Below, piece by piece: positions 50,779 through 60,177 of a stretch of DNA of 64,000 bases; within the stretch, counting starts at the first letter, position 1, and each line of letters begins with the position of its first letter. The stretch covers positions 62,001 through 126,000 of the forward strand of contig NZ_WXEW01000004.1 of NCBI RefSeq assembly GCF_009901565.1, given 5' to 3'. The translations under genes were made by a program, and so were the position numbers. The stretch comes from Herbidospora solisilvae. GTDB taxonomy: Bacteria; Actinomycetota; Actinomycetes; Streptosporangiales; Streptosporangiaceae. The notes below the pieces were generated by a model. The model saw only the letters and a program-made list of their open reading frames with translations. It did no database searches and was not told the origin of the DNA.

Positions 50779-51843
50779 ATGCGGTTCCACTGGTTCCTCC
50801 CGACCTCGGGCGACGGCCACCACGTCCGCCCGGCGACCACCACGGTGGCGGCCGGCGCGGCGCCGGTCCGGCACCCCACGCTCCGATATCTCACCCAGGT
50901 CGCCCAGGCGTCCGAGTCGGCCGGCTTCGAGGCCGTGCTCACCCCGGTCGGCCTGGGCTGCCCCGACCCGCTCGTCACCTGCGCGGCCGTGGCGGCCACC
51001 ACCGACCGGATCGGCCTGCTGGTCGCCTTCCGGCCCGGCTTCACGCTGCCGACCCTGCTCGCCCAGCAGGCCGAGGCGTTCCAGGAGATCAGCGACGGGC
51101 GGCTGCGCCTCAACGTCGTCACCGGCGGCGACCCCGCCGAGCAGCGCGCCTACGGCGACTTCCTGAACCACGACGAGCGCTACGCCCGCACCGCCGAGTA
51201 CCTCCACGTGCTGCGCCGGACCTGGGAGGGCCAGCCCTTCTCCTTCACCGGTGAGCACTACCGGGTCGAGAACGCGGGCCTGGCCACGCCGCTGGCGAAC
51301 CCGCCGGAGATCTACTTCGGCGGCGCCTCCCCGGCGGCCGAGAAGGTCGCGGCCGAGCACGCCGACGTCTACCTGATGTGGGGCGAGCCGCCGGCGATGA
51401 TCGCCGAGCGCCTGGAGCGCATGCGCAAGCGCACCGCCGAGACCGGCCGCACCCTGCGCTACGGCATCCGCCTCCACGTCATCGCCCGCGACACCTCCGA
51501 GGAGGCCTGGGCCTACGCCCGGCACCTGCTGTCGGGCATGGACCCCGACCGGATCGCCGCCGCGCAGGCCCGCTTCGCCCGCATGGACTCCGTCGGCCAG
51601 GCCCGCATGGCCGGCCTCCACGGCGGCAGCGCCGACGACCTGGAGATCTCCCCCGGCCTGTGGGCGGGCGTCGGGCTGGTCCGCGAGGGCGCCGGAACCG
51701 CGCTCGTGGGGTCGTACGCCGAGGTCGCGCGGCTGATCCGCGAGTACGCCGCCCTAGGACTCGACGAGTTCATCCTGTCGGGCTGGCCGCACCTGGAGGA
51801 GTCGATCCGGGCCGGCGAGTTCCTGCTGCCGCTGCTCAGATGA
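50779..51843 (+). CDS. Alkanesulfonate monooxygenase-like LLM flavoprotein
   Basis: A 354-aa luciferase-like monooxygenase resembling SsuD, which cleaves alkanesulfonates to sulfite and aldehyde using FMNH2. Visible: FHWFLPTSGDGHH, AFRPGFTLPTLLAQQAEAFQEISDGRLRLNVVTGGD and the conserved GEHYRVENAG. It is followed, with four-base overlap, by an ABC permease. The pattern monooxygenase–permease–lipoprotein–ATPase supports sulfonate use under sulfur limitation. A dedicated FMN reductase (SsuE) is not in the operon. Confidence 0.88.
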   Translation: MRFHWFLPTSGDGHHVRPATTTVAAGAAPVRHPTLRYLTQVAQASESAGFEAVLTPVGLGCPDPLVTCAAVAATTDRIGLLVAFRPGFTLPTLLAQQAEAFQEISDGRLRLNVVTGGDPAEQRAYGDFLNHDERYARTAEYLHVLRRTWEGQPFSFTGEHYRVENAGLATPLANPPEIYFGGASPAAEKVAAEHADVYLMWGEPPAMIAERLERMRKRTAETGRTLRYGIRLHVIARDTSEEAWAYARHLLSGMDPDRIAAAQARFARMDSVGQARMAGLHGGSADDLEISPGLWAGVGLVREGAGTALVGSYAEVARLIREYAALGLDEFILSGWPHLEESIRAGEFLLPLLR

Positions 51844-52601
51844 ACCTCGCCCTGCGCCTCGGGGCCGTCCTCTTCCTGCTGGCGGTCTGGCAGGTGGTGG
51901 CCTGGCTGAAGATCTGGCCGCCGGTGTTCGTGCCGGAACCGGTCGCCGTCTGGGACCAGCTGCTGCGCACCTCCACCGAGGGCTACAGCGGCTACACCCT
52001 GGCCGGTCACCTCCTTGCCAGCCTGCGCCGGATCGTCCTCGGCTGCCTCTACGGCATCGGCGGCGGCATCGTGCTCGGGCTGCTCATCGGGGTCGTCCCG
52101 GTGCTGCGCACGCTGCTCAACCCGCTGGTCACCTTCGTGCGCACGCTGCCGCCGCTGGCCTACCTGAGCCTGCTCGTCATCTGGTTCGGCATCGGCGAGG
52201 AGCCCAAGGTGTGGCTGCTGCTGCTGGCGGCGCTGCCGCCCGTGGCCGTCGCCACCGCCGACGCCGTCAGGGGCGTGCACGACGACTACCTGAACGCCGC
52301 CCGCTCGCTGGGCGCCCGCCCGTGGGAGATCCCCTACCGGGTGGTGCTGCCCAGCGCCCTGCCCGAGATCGTGACCGGGGTGCGGGTGGCGGTGGGGGTG
52401 GCGTACACGACCGTCGTGGCCGCCGAGACCGTCAACGGCGTGCCCGGCATCGGCGGGATGGTCCGCGACGCCCAGCGCTACAACCAGACCGACGTCGTCG
52501 TGCTGGGGATCATCGTCATCGGCCTGTCCGGCCTGCTCATCGACTACCTGCTGCAAACGCTCGACCGGCGGCTCGTGCCCTGGCGCGGCCGTCACATCTG
52601 A
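51840..52601 (+). CDS. Sulfonate/taurine-type ABC transporter permease
   Basis: A 253-aa BPD_transp_1 permease with about six membrane spans. The coupling motif is NAARSLGARPWEIPYRVVLPSALPEIVTG (EAA-loop pattern with the conserved Gly). It resembles SsuC/TauC. The ATG overlaps the monooxygenase stop (ATGA). The product is the membrane part of the importer whose lipoprotein and ATPase follow. Confidence 0.9.
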   Translation: MNLALRLGAVLFLLAVWQVVAWLKIWPPVFVPEPVAVWDQLLRTSTEGYSGYTLAGHLLASLRRIVLGCLYGIGGGIVLGLLIGVVPVLRTLLNPLVTFVRTLPPLAYLSLLVIWFGIGEEPKVWLLLLAALPPVAVATADAVRGVHDDYLNAARSLGARPWEIPYRVVLPSALPEIVTGVRVAVGVAYTTVVAAETVNGVPGIGGMVRDAQRYNQTDVVVLGIIVIGLSGLLIDYLLQTLDRRLVPWRGRHI

Positions 52602-52612
52602 AGGAGCCCCCC

Positions 52613-53593
52613 TTGAAACGCGTCATAGTGGCGCTGCTGGTGCTGGCCACGGCCTGCTCCGCCCCCGCCGGCGAACCGGCCAAGACCGCGCTGCGGATCG
52701 GCTACCAGCTCATCCCCAACGGCGACCTGATCGTGAAAGACCAGAAGTGGCTGGAGCAGGCGCTCCCGGACACCGAGATCACCTGGAGCAAGTTCGACTC
52801 CGGCGGCGACGTCAACACGGCCATGATCGCCGGGGCGATCGACATCGGCCTGGCCGGCAGCTCCCCGGTGACCCGCGGCCTCTCGGCGCCGCTCGACATC
52901 CCCTACCGGGTGCCGTGGATCTTCGACGTGATCGGCGACAACGAGGCCCTGGTCGCCAAGAAGGAGATCACCTCGGTCGCCGGCCTGGCCGGGAAGACGA
53001 TCGCGACCCCGTTCGCGTCGACCGCCCACTACAGCCTCCTGGCGGTCCTGGAGGAGGCCGGCGTGACCGACGCCAAGGTCATCGACCTCCAGCCGCCGGA
53101 CATCCAGGCCGCGTGGGTACGCGGCGACATCGACGCCGCCTACGTCTGGACGCCGGTCCTGGCCGAGTTGGAGAAGGACGGCGCCGTCCTGGCCACCAGC
53201 CGCGAGCTGGCCGGGAAGGGCAAGCTCACCGCCGACCTGGCGGTGGTCCGCGACGAGTTCGCCGACAAGCACCCCGAGATCCTCCAGGAGTGGCTCAAGC
53301 AGCAGGACCGCGCGGTCAAGCTGACCCGAACCGACGCGGCGGCGGCCGCGGCGGCCATCGGCCGCCAGCTCAACCTCGACCCCGCCGAGGCCGGCCGCCA
53401 GCTCGGCCAGCTCGTCCTCCTCGACGCCGCCGAGCAGCGCTCCCCCGAGTACCTGGGCACCGCCGACGCGCCCGGCAAGCTGGCGGAGAACCTGCGCAGC
53501 GCGGCGGAGTTCCTGGTCGGCCAGAAGCAGCTCGACGCGGTCCCGGACCTGACGGTCTTCCAGAAGGGCCTGCTGCCCAATGCCCTCCCCTGA
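52613..53593 (+). CDS. Sulfonate/taurine-type substrate-binding lipoprotein
   Basis: A 326-aa exported binding protein. The lipobox LATACS near residue 14 predicts lipid anchoring. The mature part has GYQLIPNGDLIVKD, SGGDVNTAMIAGAIDIGLAGSSPVT and GKTIATPFASTAHYSLL, as in SsuA/TauA proteins. The TTG at 52613 with AAGGAG nine bases upstream sets the start. The last codons overlap the ATPase gene by 14 bases. Confidence 0.9.
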   Translation: MKRVIVALLVLATACSAPAGEPAKTALRIGYQLIPNGDLIVKDQKWLEQALPDTEITWSKFDSGGDVNTAMIAGAIDIGLAGSSPVTRGLSAPLDIPYRVPWIFDVIGDNEALVAKKEITSVAGLAGKTIATPFASTAHYSLLAVLEEAGVTDAKVIDLQPPDIQAAWVRGDIDAAYVWTPVLAELEKDGAVLATSRELAGKGKLTADLAVVRDEFADKHPEILQEWLKQQDRAVKLTRTDAAAAAAAIGRQLNLDPAEAGRQLGQLVLLDAAEQRSPEYLGTADAPGKLAENLRSAAEFLVGQKQLDAVPDLTVFQKGLLPNALP

Positions 53594-54404
53594 CCCCAGG
53601 GCCGACCAGACCCCGGGTTCCGCCGTCGTGGAGGCGACGGAACCCGGCCCGGCAGCAGCCCCGGCGAGCGGACCGGCGACCGGCTTGGCGGCGATCGAGC
53701 TGCGGGGGGTGACGCGGGTCTACCGTGACCGCCCGGCGCTCGGGCCGATCGACCTGGTCATTCCCGCAGGGGAGTTCCTGACCGTGGTCGGGCCGTCGGG
53801 CTGCGGCAAGAGCACGTTGCTGAGCCTGGTGGCGGGGTTCGCCCCGCCGACGGCCGGGACCGTGCTGGCCGACGGGGCGCCGGTGAGCGGGCCGGGGCCG
53901 TCCCGGGGCGTGGTGTTCCAGCAGCCTCGGTTGTTCCCGTGGTTGTCCGTGTCCGGAAATATCGCATTCGGGCTGCGGCGGTCGCCCAAGGCCGCCCGGA
54001 AGGAGCGGGTCGCCGAGTTGCTGGCCATGACCGGCCTCGAAGGCGCGGCCAGGCTGAAGCCCTACGAGCTGTCCGGCGGGATGCGGCAGCGGGCCGCCAT
54101 CGCGCGGGCGCTCGCGCCCCGCCCGAAGGTCCTGCTGATGGACGAACCCTTCGGCGCCCTCGACGCCTTCACCCGTGAACGCATGCAGGAGGAGATCCGC
54201 GAACTGTGGCGGGACACCGGGGTGACGGTGCTGTTCATCACCCACGACGTCACCGAGGCGACCACTCTGGGCACCCGCGTCATCGCCCTGGCGGGACCAC
54301 CCGGCCGCATCACCCTCGACGCCCGGGTCGGCGGCGATCTACGCGAGAAAGTGGAGACCGCGATCAGAGACGCCGCCTCGGCCCGCGCCGGAGCGGCCGG
54401 ATGA
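53580..54404 (+). CDS. Sulfonate/taurine-type ABC transporter ATPase
   Basis: A 274-aa ABC ATPase resembling SsuB/TauB. Walker A GPSGCGKST (about 79–87), Q-loop, signature ELSGGMRQRAAIARAL, Walker B VLLMDEPFGALD and the switch His in FITHDVTEA are all present. An unusual 35-residue Pro/Ala-rich extension precedes the ABC core, so a later start is possible. It ends the transporter operon. Confidence 0.92.
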   Translation: MPSPDPRADQTPGSAVVEATEPGPAAAPASGPATGLAAIELRGVTRVYRDRPALGPIDLVIPAGEFLTVVGPSGCGKSTLLSLVAGFAPPTAGTVLADGAPVSGPGPSRGVVFQQPRLFPWLSVSGNIAFGLRRSPKAARKERVAELLAMTGLEGAARLKPYELSGGMRQRAAIARALAPRPKVLLMDEPFGALDAFTRERMQEEIRELWRDTGVTVLFITHDVTEATTLGTRVIALAGPPGRITLDARVGGDLREKVETAIRDAASARAGAAG

Positions 54405-54506
54405 CGAGGACAGGTCCGGGTATGCCCCCTCGGCCGCGCCTGAGGCTCCTGAACAAGACCGTCGACGACGATCTTGGGTTCGGCCGGTGCGGTCGTACCG
54501 AGGAGA

Positions 54507-55487
54507 TCAGCCCTTGAAGGGGCCGGTGACCTCGTAGGTGATCCCGCCCTCGCGGGAGGAGAAGTAGAGGCGCTCGCCGTCCGGGGAGAAGGCCAGGCCG
54601 GTGATCGACTTCTCCGGGCCGCCGACGCGCAGGAGCGGGGTCACCGCGCCGTCGTCGCCGATGATGTTGATTTCGCCGTCGCGGGTGACGAACAGGTCGC
54701 CCGGTCCGGCCAGCAGTCTCGGGTCGGCCCCGTAGAGGACCGAGAGCTCGCCCGCCGACGGGTCGTACGACCACACCCGGTCGTCGCCGGTCGAGAAGTA
54801 GCAGAAGCCGCCCGACGTCGAGCAGCGCCCGGCCCGCTCGAAGCGCAGCGCGCCCTGGACCTGGTCGCGGGTGGGGGCGTCGGTGGCGGCGGGGTTGGGG
54901 ACCCGCGACCACGTCACCTTCCCGGCGCCGGAGCCGACCATGACCTCCAGGACCCCGGTCGTCAGGTCGCGCCAGTCGTCGGGGCGGAACCGGTAGAGGC
55001 AGCCCTCGGGATGGTCTTCGGTCAGGTAGACCACCTGGCCGACCTCGTCGCACACGGCGCTCTCGTGCCGGAACAGGCCCATGGCCAGGCGCGGCATCGC
55101 GGCGAAGTGGCCGTAGGGGTCGCATTCGAAGACCCGGCCGCGGCTGCTGTCCTCACACGACAACCACGTGTTCCACGACGTCGCTCCCCCGGCCCGGTTG
55201 CTGTCGGTGCCCGACAGGATGCGGTAGCCGGAGCGGATCGACCCGTCGGGGCCGAACCGCAGCGCCGACACCCCGCCGAGGAGCGGTATCTCGGAGTTGG
55301 AGACGTAGATCCAGCCGTCGCCGTCGGCGAAGCACGCGCCGTCGTCGGGCGCCTGGTGCCAGGTGAGCCCTCCGACCCGTTCGCCCGTGCGGCCGACCAC
55401 GCGGCTGGTGAAACCCTCGGCCAGCTCGATGGCCGGATCTTCACATGTTCTCATCAGGGCCGCGAACCTCCCCGAACCGGCAGCCAT
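54507..55487 (-). CDS. PhoX/DUF839-like protein
   Basis: A 326-aa predicted beta-propeller resembling the DUF839/PhoX alkaline phosphatase family: WNTWLSCEDSSRGRVFECDPYGHF, AMGLFRHESAVCDE, YLTEDHPEGCLYRFRP and FYFSS-like blades. PhoX enzymes are Tat-exported; this one shows no Tat signal and so may be cytoplasmic or not a phosphatase. GGGAGG three bases or so before the ATG at 55487 favours it over the TTG at 55502. Stands alone between the transporter operon and the KAP gene. Confidence 0.75.
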   Translation of the reverse strand: MAAGSGRFAALMRTCEDPAIELAEGFTSRVVGRTGERVGGLTWHQAPDDGACFADGDGWIYVSNSEIPLLGGVSALRFGPDGSIRSGYRILSGTDSNRAGGATSWNTWLSCEDSSRGRVFECDPYGHFAAMPRLAMGLFRHESAVCDEVGQVVYLTEDHPEGCLYRFRPDDWRDLTTGVLEVMVGSGAGKVTWSRVPNPAATDAPTRDQVQGALRFERAGRCSTSGGFCYFSTGDDRVWSYDPSAGELSVLYGADPRLLAGPGDLFVTRDGEINIIGDDGAVTPLLRVGGPEKSITGLAFSPDGERLYFSSREGGITYEVTGPFKG

Positions 55488-55638
55488 GTCCCTCCCTCGC
55501 AAATCACGCTACGCGCGGCAGGCGGGGCCAGTCGAACCGAGTGACGTGAACTTACGGGGAATCGGCGCGGGTCCCACGCTAAAACTTTGCCCAAACCACG
55601 GGCGGCGGAGAGCTGGACCATTTCTAGAGTGATCGGCC

Positions 55639-58464
55639 ATGCCCCTTCCTCCCGGAGACGTGCTCGCGCCCGCCGTCACCTCGCGCCGCGCCCTCGTCTT
55701 CCTCGACCAGGACCCACCGGGCCGCCGGCTGGCCAGTGCCCTCAGATCGTCCGGCTACGCCGTCGAGACCTGCCCGTCGGGACGGCGCGACCACGAAAGG
55801 CTGGCCGCGTTCCTGGCCTCCGGGCGGCCGGGGGACCTGCTGCTGGTGCGCTGGCCGTCGACCGCGACCTGGTCGGGGGCCGACTTCGCGACGCTGGTGA
55901 AGCGGTTCGGGGCCTCCGTCGGTGAGACCACCGCCTCGGCCGTGCTGATGATCGTCGACTTCGGGTGGATCGGCAGCGCCTCCCCCGACGAGCAGACCGT
56001 CAGCGCCCTGCTGACCCCGCCGGGCATCGCCGCCGCCGCGCTGACCACGGGCCTGGCCCTCGGTACGGAGGTGCGGCCGGGTGCGCCCTCCCTGACCGAG
56101 GTGGTCGCCGACGGGCTGCTGACCTTCGACGCCGACCTCGGCGGCGACGGCGTGGTCTCGGTCGCCGACCTGCTGGCCCACGCCCTGGCGGCCTTCGGCG
56201 AGCACGCCGAGTTCCTGCCCCACCTGCTGACCTCGCCGGAGGCGCTCGACGTGGCGGTGGCGGTGCGCGGCACCGTGCCGGGCACGCTGCCCACGGTGTT
56301 CGAGCGGGCCGCCGCGATGCTGGGCGGCCCCCGGCCGAAGTCGGCCGAGCAGGCGGTCGCCCGGATCTACGACGAGCACCTGTCGGCGGAGGCGCAGCTG
56401 CTGCTGCGGCGCGGCAGCCTGCTGGCCGAGGGAGAGCGGCTGACCGGCGAGGTGGCCGAGGTGCTCGGCGGCACCAGGAAGGGCCGCACCGAGCTCGCCG
56501 AGTGGGGCCTGCTGGGTGAACCGTTCAGCCACCCGGCGGTGGCCGTCTTCGGCCGGGCCCGGCTCGACGACGACGAGCGGGCCACCCTGCCGGGCGCGCT
56601 GCGCCGCTGGCGGGCCCGCCGCCGGGCCACCCGCCCCCGGGCCCGGCTGACCCCCGACCGGTGGACCGTCGACGACCATCTCGGCCACCGCGTCTACGCC
56701 GAGGCCATCGCCGCGTTCATCCGGCACGCCGAGACCCGGCCGCCGCTGACGATCGGGGTCAAGGGCCCCTGGGGCACCGGCAAGACCTCGCTGATGCGGA
56801 TGATCCAGGAGGAGCTCGACCCCGGCGCCCCGGCAGGGAAGGCCCGTGAGCTGCGGCTGCCCCGCAGCCTCCCGGCCCGCCCGCCGGCCCGGCTGATCCG
56901 GCTGCTGGCCCGGCTCTGGCCGGGGAGCCGGACCGCCGAGGGCGTCACCAACGCCGAGGTCCGGGCCGCCGCCAAGGAGACCGAGGGGGCGTCCGCGCCG
57001 GTCGAGGCGGCCTCGGGGAGCTGGCGTCCGACGGTCTGGTTCAACCCGTGGATGTACCAGAACGACGAGCAGGTCTGGGCCGGGCTGGCCCACGAGATCA
57101 TCACCCAGATCACCGGCCGGCTGCCCCGCGCCGAGCGGGAGCGCTTCTGGCTCCGGCTCAACCTGGCCCGCGTCGACCGCGAGGCGGTCCGCCGCCGCGC
57201 CTACCACCTGGCGCTCATGCGGCTCGGCCCGGCGCTGCTGGGGCTGGTCCTGACGCTGCTGCTGTCGGGCGCGTCCCTGCTGGCCGCGCCGCTGCTCCCG
57301 GTCCTGTCCGGCGCGGCCGGCGCGCTCGCCTCGGGCGGCGCGGTGGCCGCGGTCTTCGCGGCTTCTGTACGTCTCGCGCGTTTCCTCACCGAATCGGCCG
57401 AGTCGGCCTTCGCGTCGCTGGTCCGGGCGCCCGATCCGCTGAGCGGGGACGGACCGGGCTACGGGGCGCGGACGGGCTTCCTGCATCTCGTCCAGACCGA
57501 CATGGGCCACGTGCTCGACCTGGTCGCCACCTCCGAGCGCCCCCTGGTGGTCTTCGTGGACGACCTCGACCGCTGCTCGTCGGGCGCGGTCGCCCAGGTG
57601 ATCGAGGCGATCAACCTGTTCCTGGCCGGGGAGTTCCCCAACTGCGTGTTCGTGCTGGCCATGGAGCCCGAGGTGGTGGCCGCGCACGTCGAGGTGGCCT
57701 ACCGCGACCTGGCCGAGAGCATGCCCGCCCACCTGCGCGAGGACCTCGGCTGGCGGTTCCTGGAGAAGATCGTCCAGCTGCCGCTGCGGGTGCCGCTGCT
57801 GGACGAGGACGCCCGCCTGCCCGAATACGTGCGCGCCCTGATGGACATCCCGGCCCAGCGCCGCGCGCCGGTCGCCGCGCCGGTCCGGCCGTCGGTCGAC
57901 CTGGCGATGGTGGCCCGCATCGAGCGGCAGATCCGGGGCTCCGGCGCCCGGGTCGACACCCTGGACGAGGCGGCCCGCGCGGCCCAGGACACGGTAGCCG
58001 TGGCGGAGGGCGAGACCTCGGCGCTCGGCGGCCTGTGGGCGGAGACCCGCCTGGCCGCCGACCGGGTGTTCGACGACCTCTACAGCGACGAGAACGCCTA
58101 CCGGGCCATCCGGGGCGCGCTGCCGGTGCTGACGGCGTCGAACCCGCGCGAGCTCAAGCGCTACGTGAACGTCTTCCGCTTCTACTCGTTCGTCACCTAC
58201 CGCCAGCGGCTGGCCGGGGAACGCGCCGCCTCCGACGCCGAGGTGGCGAAACTGGCGGCGCTGACCGTCCGGTGGCCCCACCTGCTGTCCCGCCTGTCCG
58301 GCGGCGCGGTGCTCGGCCGCCTGGAGGAGGCCGCCGGGAACGCCGCAGTTTGGGACGAGGCGCTGACCGGCGCCGGTCTGGAACCGGGGCCGAAGTGGGA
58401 TCCGCTGCGCGTGCTGCTGGCGGCGCCGCCATCGGTCACCGACCTCGCAAGACGCCTGCTCTGA
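55639..58464 (+). CDS. KAP-family P-loop NTPase with caspase-like N-terminal domain
   Basis: A 941-aa protein. Residues ~15–200 resemble a caspase-like (EACC1-type) fold but lack the His-Gly and Cys-Ser/Gly catalytic motifs; the corresponding strand reads LMIVDFGWIGSAS. Residues ~370–800 are a KAP P-loop domain: Walker A GPWGTGKT (376–383), two membrane spans inserted at about 527–580, Walker B VFVDDLDRC near 638–646 and NPRELKRYVNVFRFY in the lid. KAP proteins of this kind occur in phage defence and conflict systems. No linked effector is obvious. Function unknown. Confidence 0.82.
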   Translation: MPLPPGDVLAPAVTSRRALVFLDQDPPGRRLASALRSSGYAVETCPSGRRDHERLAAFLASGRPGDLLLVRWPSTATWSGADFATLVKRFGASVGETTASAVLMIVDFGWIGSASPDEQTVSALLTPPGIAAAALTTGLALGTEVRPGAPSLTEVVADGLLTFDADLGGDGVVSVADLLAHALAAFGEHAEFLPHLLTSPEALDVAVAVRGTVPGTLPTVFERAAAMLGGPRPKSAEQAVARIYDEHLSAEAQLLLRRGSLLAEGERLTGEVAEVLGGTRKGRTELAEWGLLGEPFSHPAVAVFGRARLDDDERATLPGALRRWRARRRATRPRARLTPDRWTVDDHLGHRVYAEAIAAFIRHAETRPPLTIGVKGPWGTGKTSLMRMIQEELDPGAPAGKARELRLPRSLPARPPARLIRLLARLWPGSRTAEGVTNAEVRAAAKETEGASAPVEAASGSWRPTVWFNPWMYQNDEQVWAGLAHEIITQITGRLPRAERERFWLRLNLARVDREAVRRRAYHLALMRLGPALLGLVLTLLLSGASLLAAPLLPVLSGAAGALASGGAVAAVFAASVRLARFLTESAESAFASLVRAPDPLSGDGPGYGARTGFLHLVQTDMGHVLDLVATSERPLVVFVDDLDRCSSGAVAQVIEAINLFLAGEFPNCVFVLAMEPEVVAAHVEVAYRDLAESMPAHLREDLGWRFLEKIVQLPLRVPLLDEDARLPEYVRALMDIPAQRRAPVAAPVRPSVDLAMVARIERQIRGSGARVDTLDEAARAAQDTVAVAEGETSALGGLWAETRLAADRVFDDLYSDENAYRAIRGALPVLTASNPRELKRYVNVFRFYSFVTYRQRLAGERAASDAEVAKLAALTVRWPHLLSRLSGGAVLGRLEEAAGNAAVWDEALTGAGLEPGPKWDPLRVLLAAPPSVTDLARRLL

Positions 58465-58526
58465 CATAGTGATCTTCACAGGGTGTGATCTTGCTGTTGG
58501 CATCCAGGGATACGAACAGTCCTCCG

Positions 58527-58560
58527 CCTCGCCTCCGCGACGTGACGCGCGGAGGCGAGG
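58527..58560 (+). terminator. Hairpin between the KAP and ankyrin genes
   Basis: CCTCGCCTCCGCG (58527–58539) pairs perfectly with CGCGGAGGCGAGG (58548–58560) around an eight-base loop, followed by TCCGTTCTGTTC. It lies 62 bases after the KAP stop and 37 bases before the ankyrin GTG, so it is either the KAP terminator or part of the ankyrin leader. Confidence 0.6.
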
Positions 58561-58597
58561 TCCGTTCTGTTCATCCATCTTCCACAGGAGAATCACC

Positions 58598-59542
58598 GTG
58601 AATTGGGCTGACGTGAGAGGCCGGGGCTGGGCCGATCCCGACCTCATCCGGACCAGACTCGCCGAGGGCGCCGACCCGGACACCGGTGCACCCCAATTCG
58701 GCACGTTCGACGGGAGCCCGCTGCATCTCGCGGCTCAGTGGGGTTCCCCCGAGGTCGTCGCCGAACTGATCGGCCGGGTCGCCGACGTCGACGCGATGAA
58801 CGACGACCGCACCGCGTTGTGGGTGGCGGTTTTCCATGGGCACATGGATGTCGCCCGCCTCCTCATCACCGCGGGCGCCGACCCGTGGCGGCCGATGATG
58901 TCCGGGTGGGCCCCCGGACGCCTGGCACTCGCCGGCCCGGTACCTGACCTGTTTCCCTCGCCTCCGGACCGACAAGGCCTGTCCACTGCGGAGATGGAGG
59001 CCGTCGCCGAATCACGCCGCCTCATCGAGGTGCTGGCGGGGATCGACCTCACCGGGTTCGGCGTGACGTTCGCCTCCGCCATCTCCTCGAAAGAGGCCAT
59101 CCGACGACTCGACGCCGCTCTTGTGCCTGAAGCGGACATGGCCGCGATCCTGGACACCTCGTCGGAGGACCAGACGGTGCTCGGACTGACCGACGTGCCG
59201 GGCGGATGTGTACTCACCCAGCCATGGGGCGCGACGCCCACTTGGCACGAGGTCATCGAACCTCTGTGCGCCGGGGCGACCGCCTATGGCGTGTTCGTCA
59301 ATCCCGGCAGCGGCAGCCAGGGCGTCGTCGGCGTCAACGGCGTCATCGAGGACTCCGACACGCACCCGGGCGGCGGCGACGCCGGCGGCCATCTGTCGGC
59401 GGAGGAGATCCTGGCCGAGTACCTCTACCAGGGGCAGGCGCTCGCGTACTGCTGCGCCGCCGCCGGCCTGCGCCCCATCGACGCCAGAGCGGTGACCGGA
59501 CCGCCGGACCACTGGATCCGGGTGCACGACATCGACTTCTGA
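58598..59542 (+). CDS. Ankyrin-repeat protein
   Basis: A 314-aa protein. Two to three ankyrin repeats occupy about residues 10–110 (GSPLHLAAQWGSPEVVAEL, RTALWVAVFHGHMDVARLLITAGADPW). The C-terminal ~190 aa are not a family I recognise; they contain Gly/Asp-rich stretches and GGDAGGHLSAEEILAEY. The GTG at 58598 has AGGAG seven bases upstream, which overrules the longer in-frame start at 58469. No partner is obvious apart from the KAP gene. Confidence 0.75.
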   Translation: MNWADVRGRGWADPDLIRTRLAEGADPDTGAPQFGTFDGSPLHLAAQWGSPEVVAELIGRVADVDAMNDDRTALWVAVFHGHMDVARLLITAGADPWRPMMSGWAPGRLALAGPVPDLFPSPPDRQGLSTAEMEAVAESRRLIEVLAGIDLTGFGVTFASAISSKEAIRRLDAALVPEADMAAILDTSSEDQTVLGLTDVPGGCVLTQPWGATPTWHEVIEPLCAGATAYGVFVNPGSGSQGVVGVNGVIEDSDTHPGGGDAGGHLSAEEILAEYLYQGQALAYCCAAAGLRPIDARAVTGPPDHWIRVHDIDF

Positions 59543-59550
59543 AAACGACA

Positions 59551-59586
59551 CCGATGCCGCGGTCTCGAAAGACCGCGGCATCGGTT
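59551..59586 (+). terminator. Ankyrin gene terminator
   Basis: A perfect 15-bp stem CCGATGCCGCGGTCT / AGACCGCGGCATCGG with loop CGAA, nine bases after the ankyrin stop, followed by TTCC. Confidence 0.9.
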
Positions 59587-59667
59587 CCCGGTGACCCAGG
59601 TTGGCGCCGCCGCTCCTGAAAGGATCCAGCCAATCACGTCAGGCGCGGCGGCCGTCTCGGTCGGGGG

Positions 59668-60135
59668 TCAGCGCTGGGCCTGGATCATCCAGTGCTGCTT
59701 CTCCAGCTCCCGGCAGATCCCGATCAGGAGGTCCTGGGTGAGCAGGTCGCTCTTCTCCGTCGCCTCGATGCGCTCGCGCATGCGGCGCACGATCGACTCC
59801 AGGATGTCGGTCATCGCGGCGATGACCTTGCCGTCCTCGATGTACCCGGGGTCGAGCTGGTGCAGGTGCGTGTGCTCGGCCAGCGTGCGCGCCCGGCCGT
59901 CAGGGTTGACGCCGATGGCGATGGCCCGCTCGGCCACACTGTCGGCGCTGTCGCGCGCCAGGCTGACGATCTCGTCGAGCTGCAGGTGCAGCGAACGGAA
60001 CGACCGTCCGATGATGTTCCAATGGGCCTGCTTGCCGAGCAACGACAGGTCCAGCAGATCGACAAGCGCCCCCTGGAGCGCCTCAGCCGTGACCTTCTTG
60101 TCTTCCGCGCTCAGAAGGCTGGTGATCGAAGCCAT
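59668..60135 (-). CDS. dps: Dps-family ferritin-like DNA-protection protein
   Basis: Stores iron and shields DNA under oxidative stress as a dodecamer. The 155-aa four-helix protein has the ferroxidase-site residues in KQAHWNIIGRSFRSLHLQLDEIV and the conserved VAERAIAIG. The ATG at 60135 has GGGAGGG at a good distance; the upstream in-frame start is rejected. Its promoter matches the SigR consensus, and it is divergent from the MerR–VIT/vWA pair. Confidence 0.92.
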   Translation of the reverse strand: MASITSLLSAEDKKVTAEALQGALVDLLDLSLLGKQAHWNIIGRSFRSLHLQLDEIVSLARDSADSVAERAIAIGVNPDGRARTLAEHTHLHQLDPGYIEDGKVIAAMTDILESIVRRMRERIEATEKSDLLTQDLLIGICRELEKQHWMIQAQR

Positions 60136-60177
60136 GAAAGCGGATCTCCCTCCCACATAAGTCGGTCTATTCCGCAC

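Noticed and set aside
55624-58704. A 1,026-codon open frame on the minus strand opposite the KAP gene
   Set aside because: Gln/Gly/Arg-rich antisense shadow; no motifs, and the plus-strand KAP protein has Walker A and B motifs.
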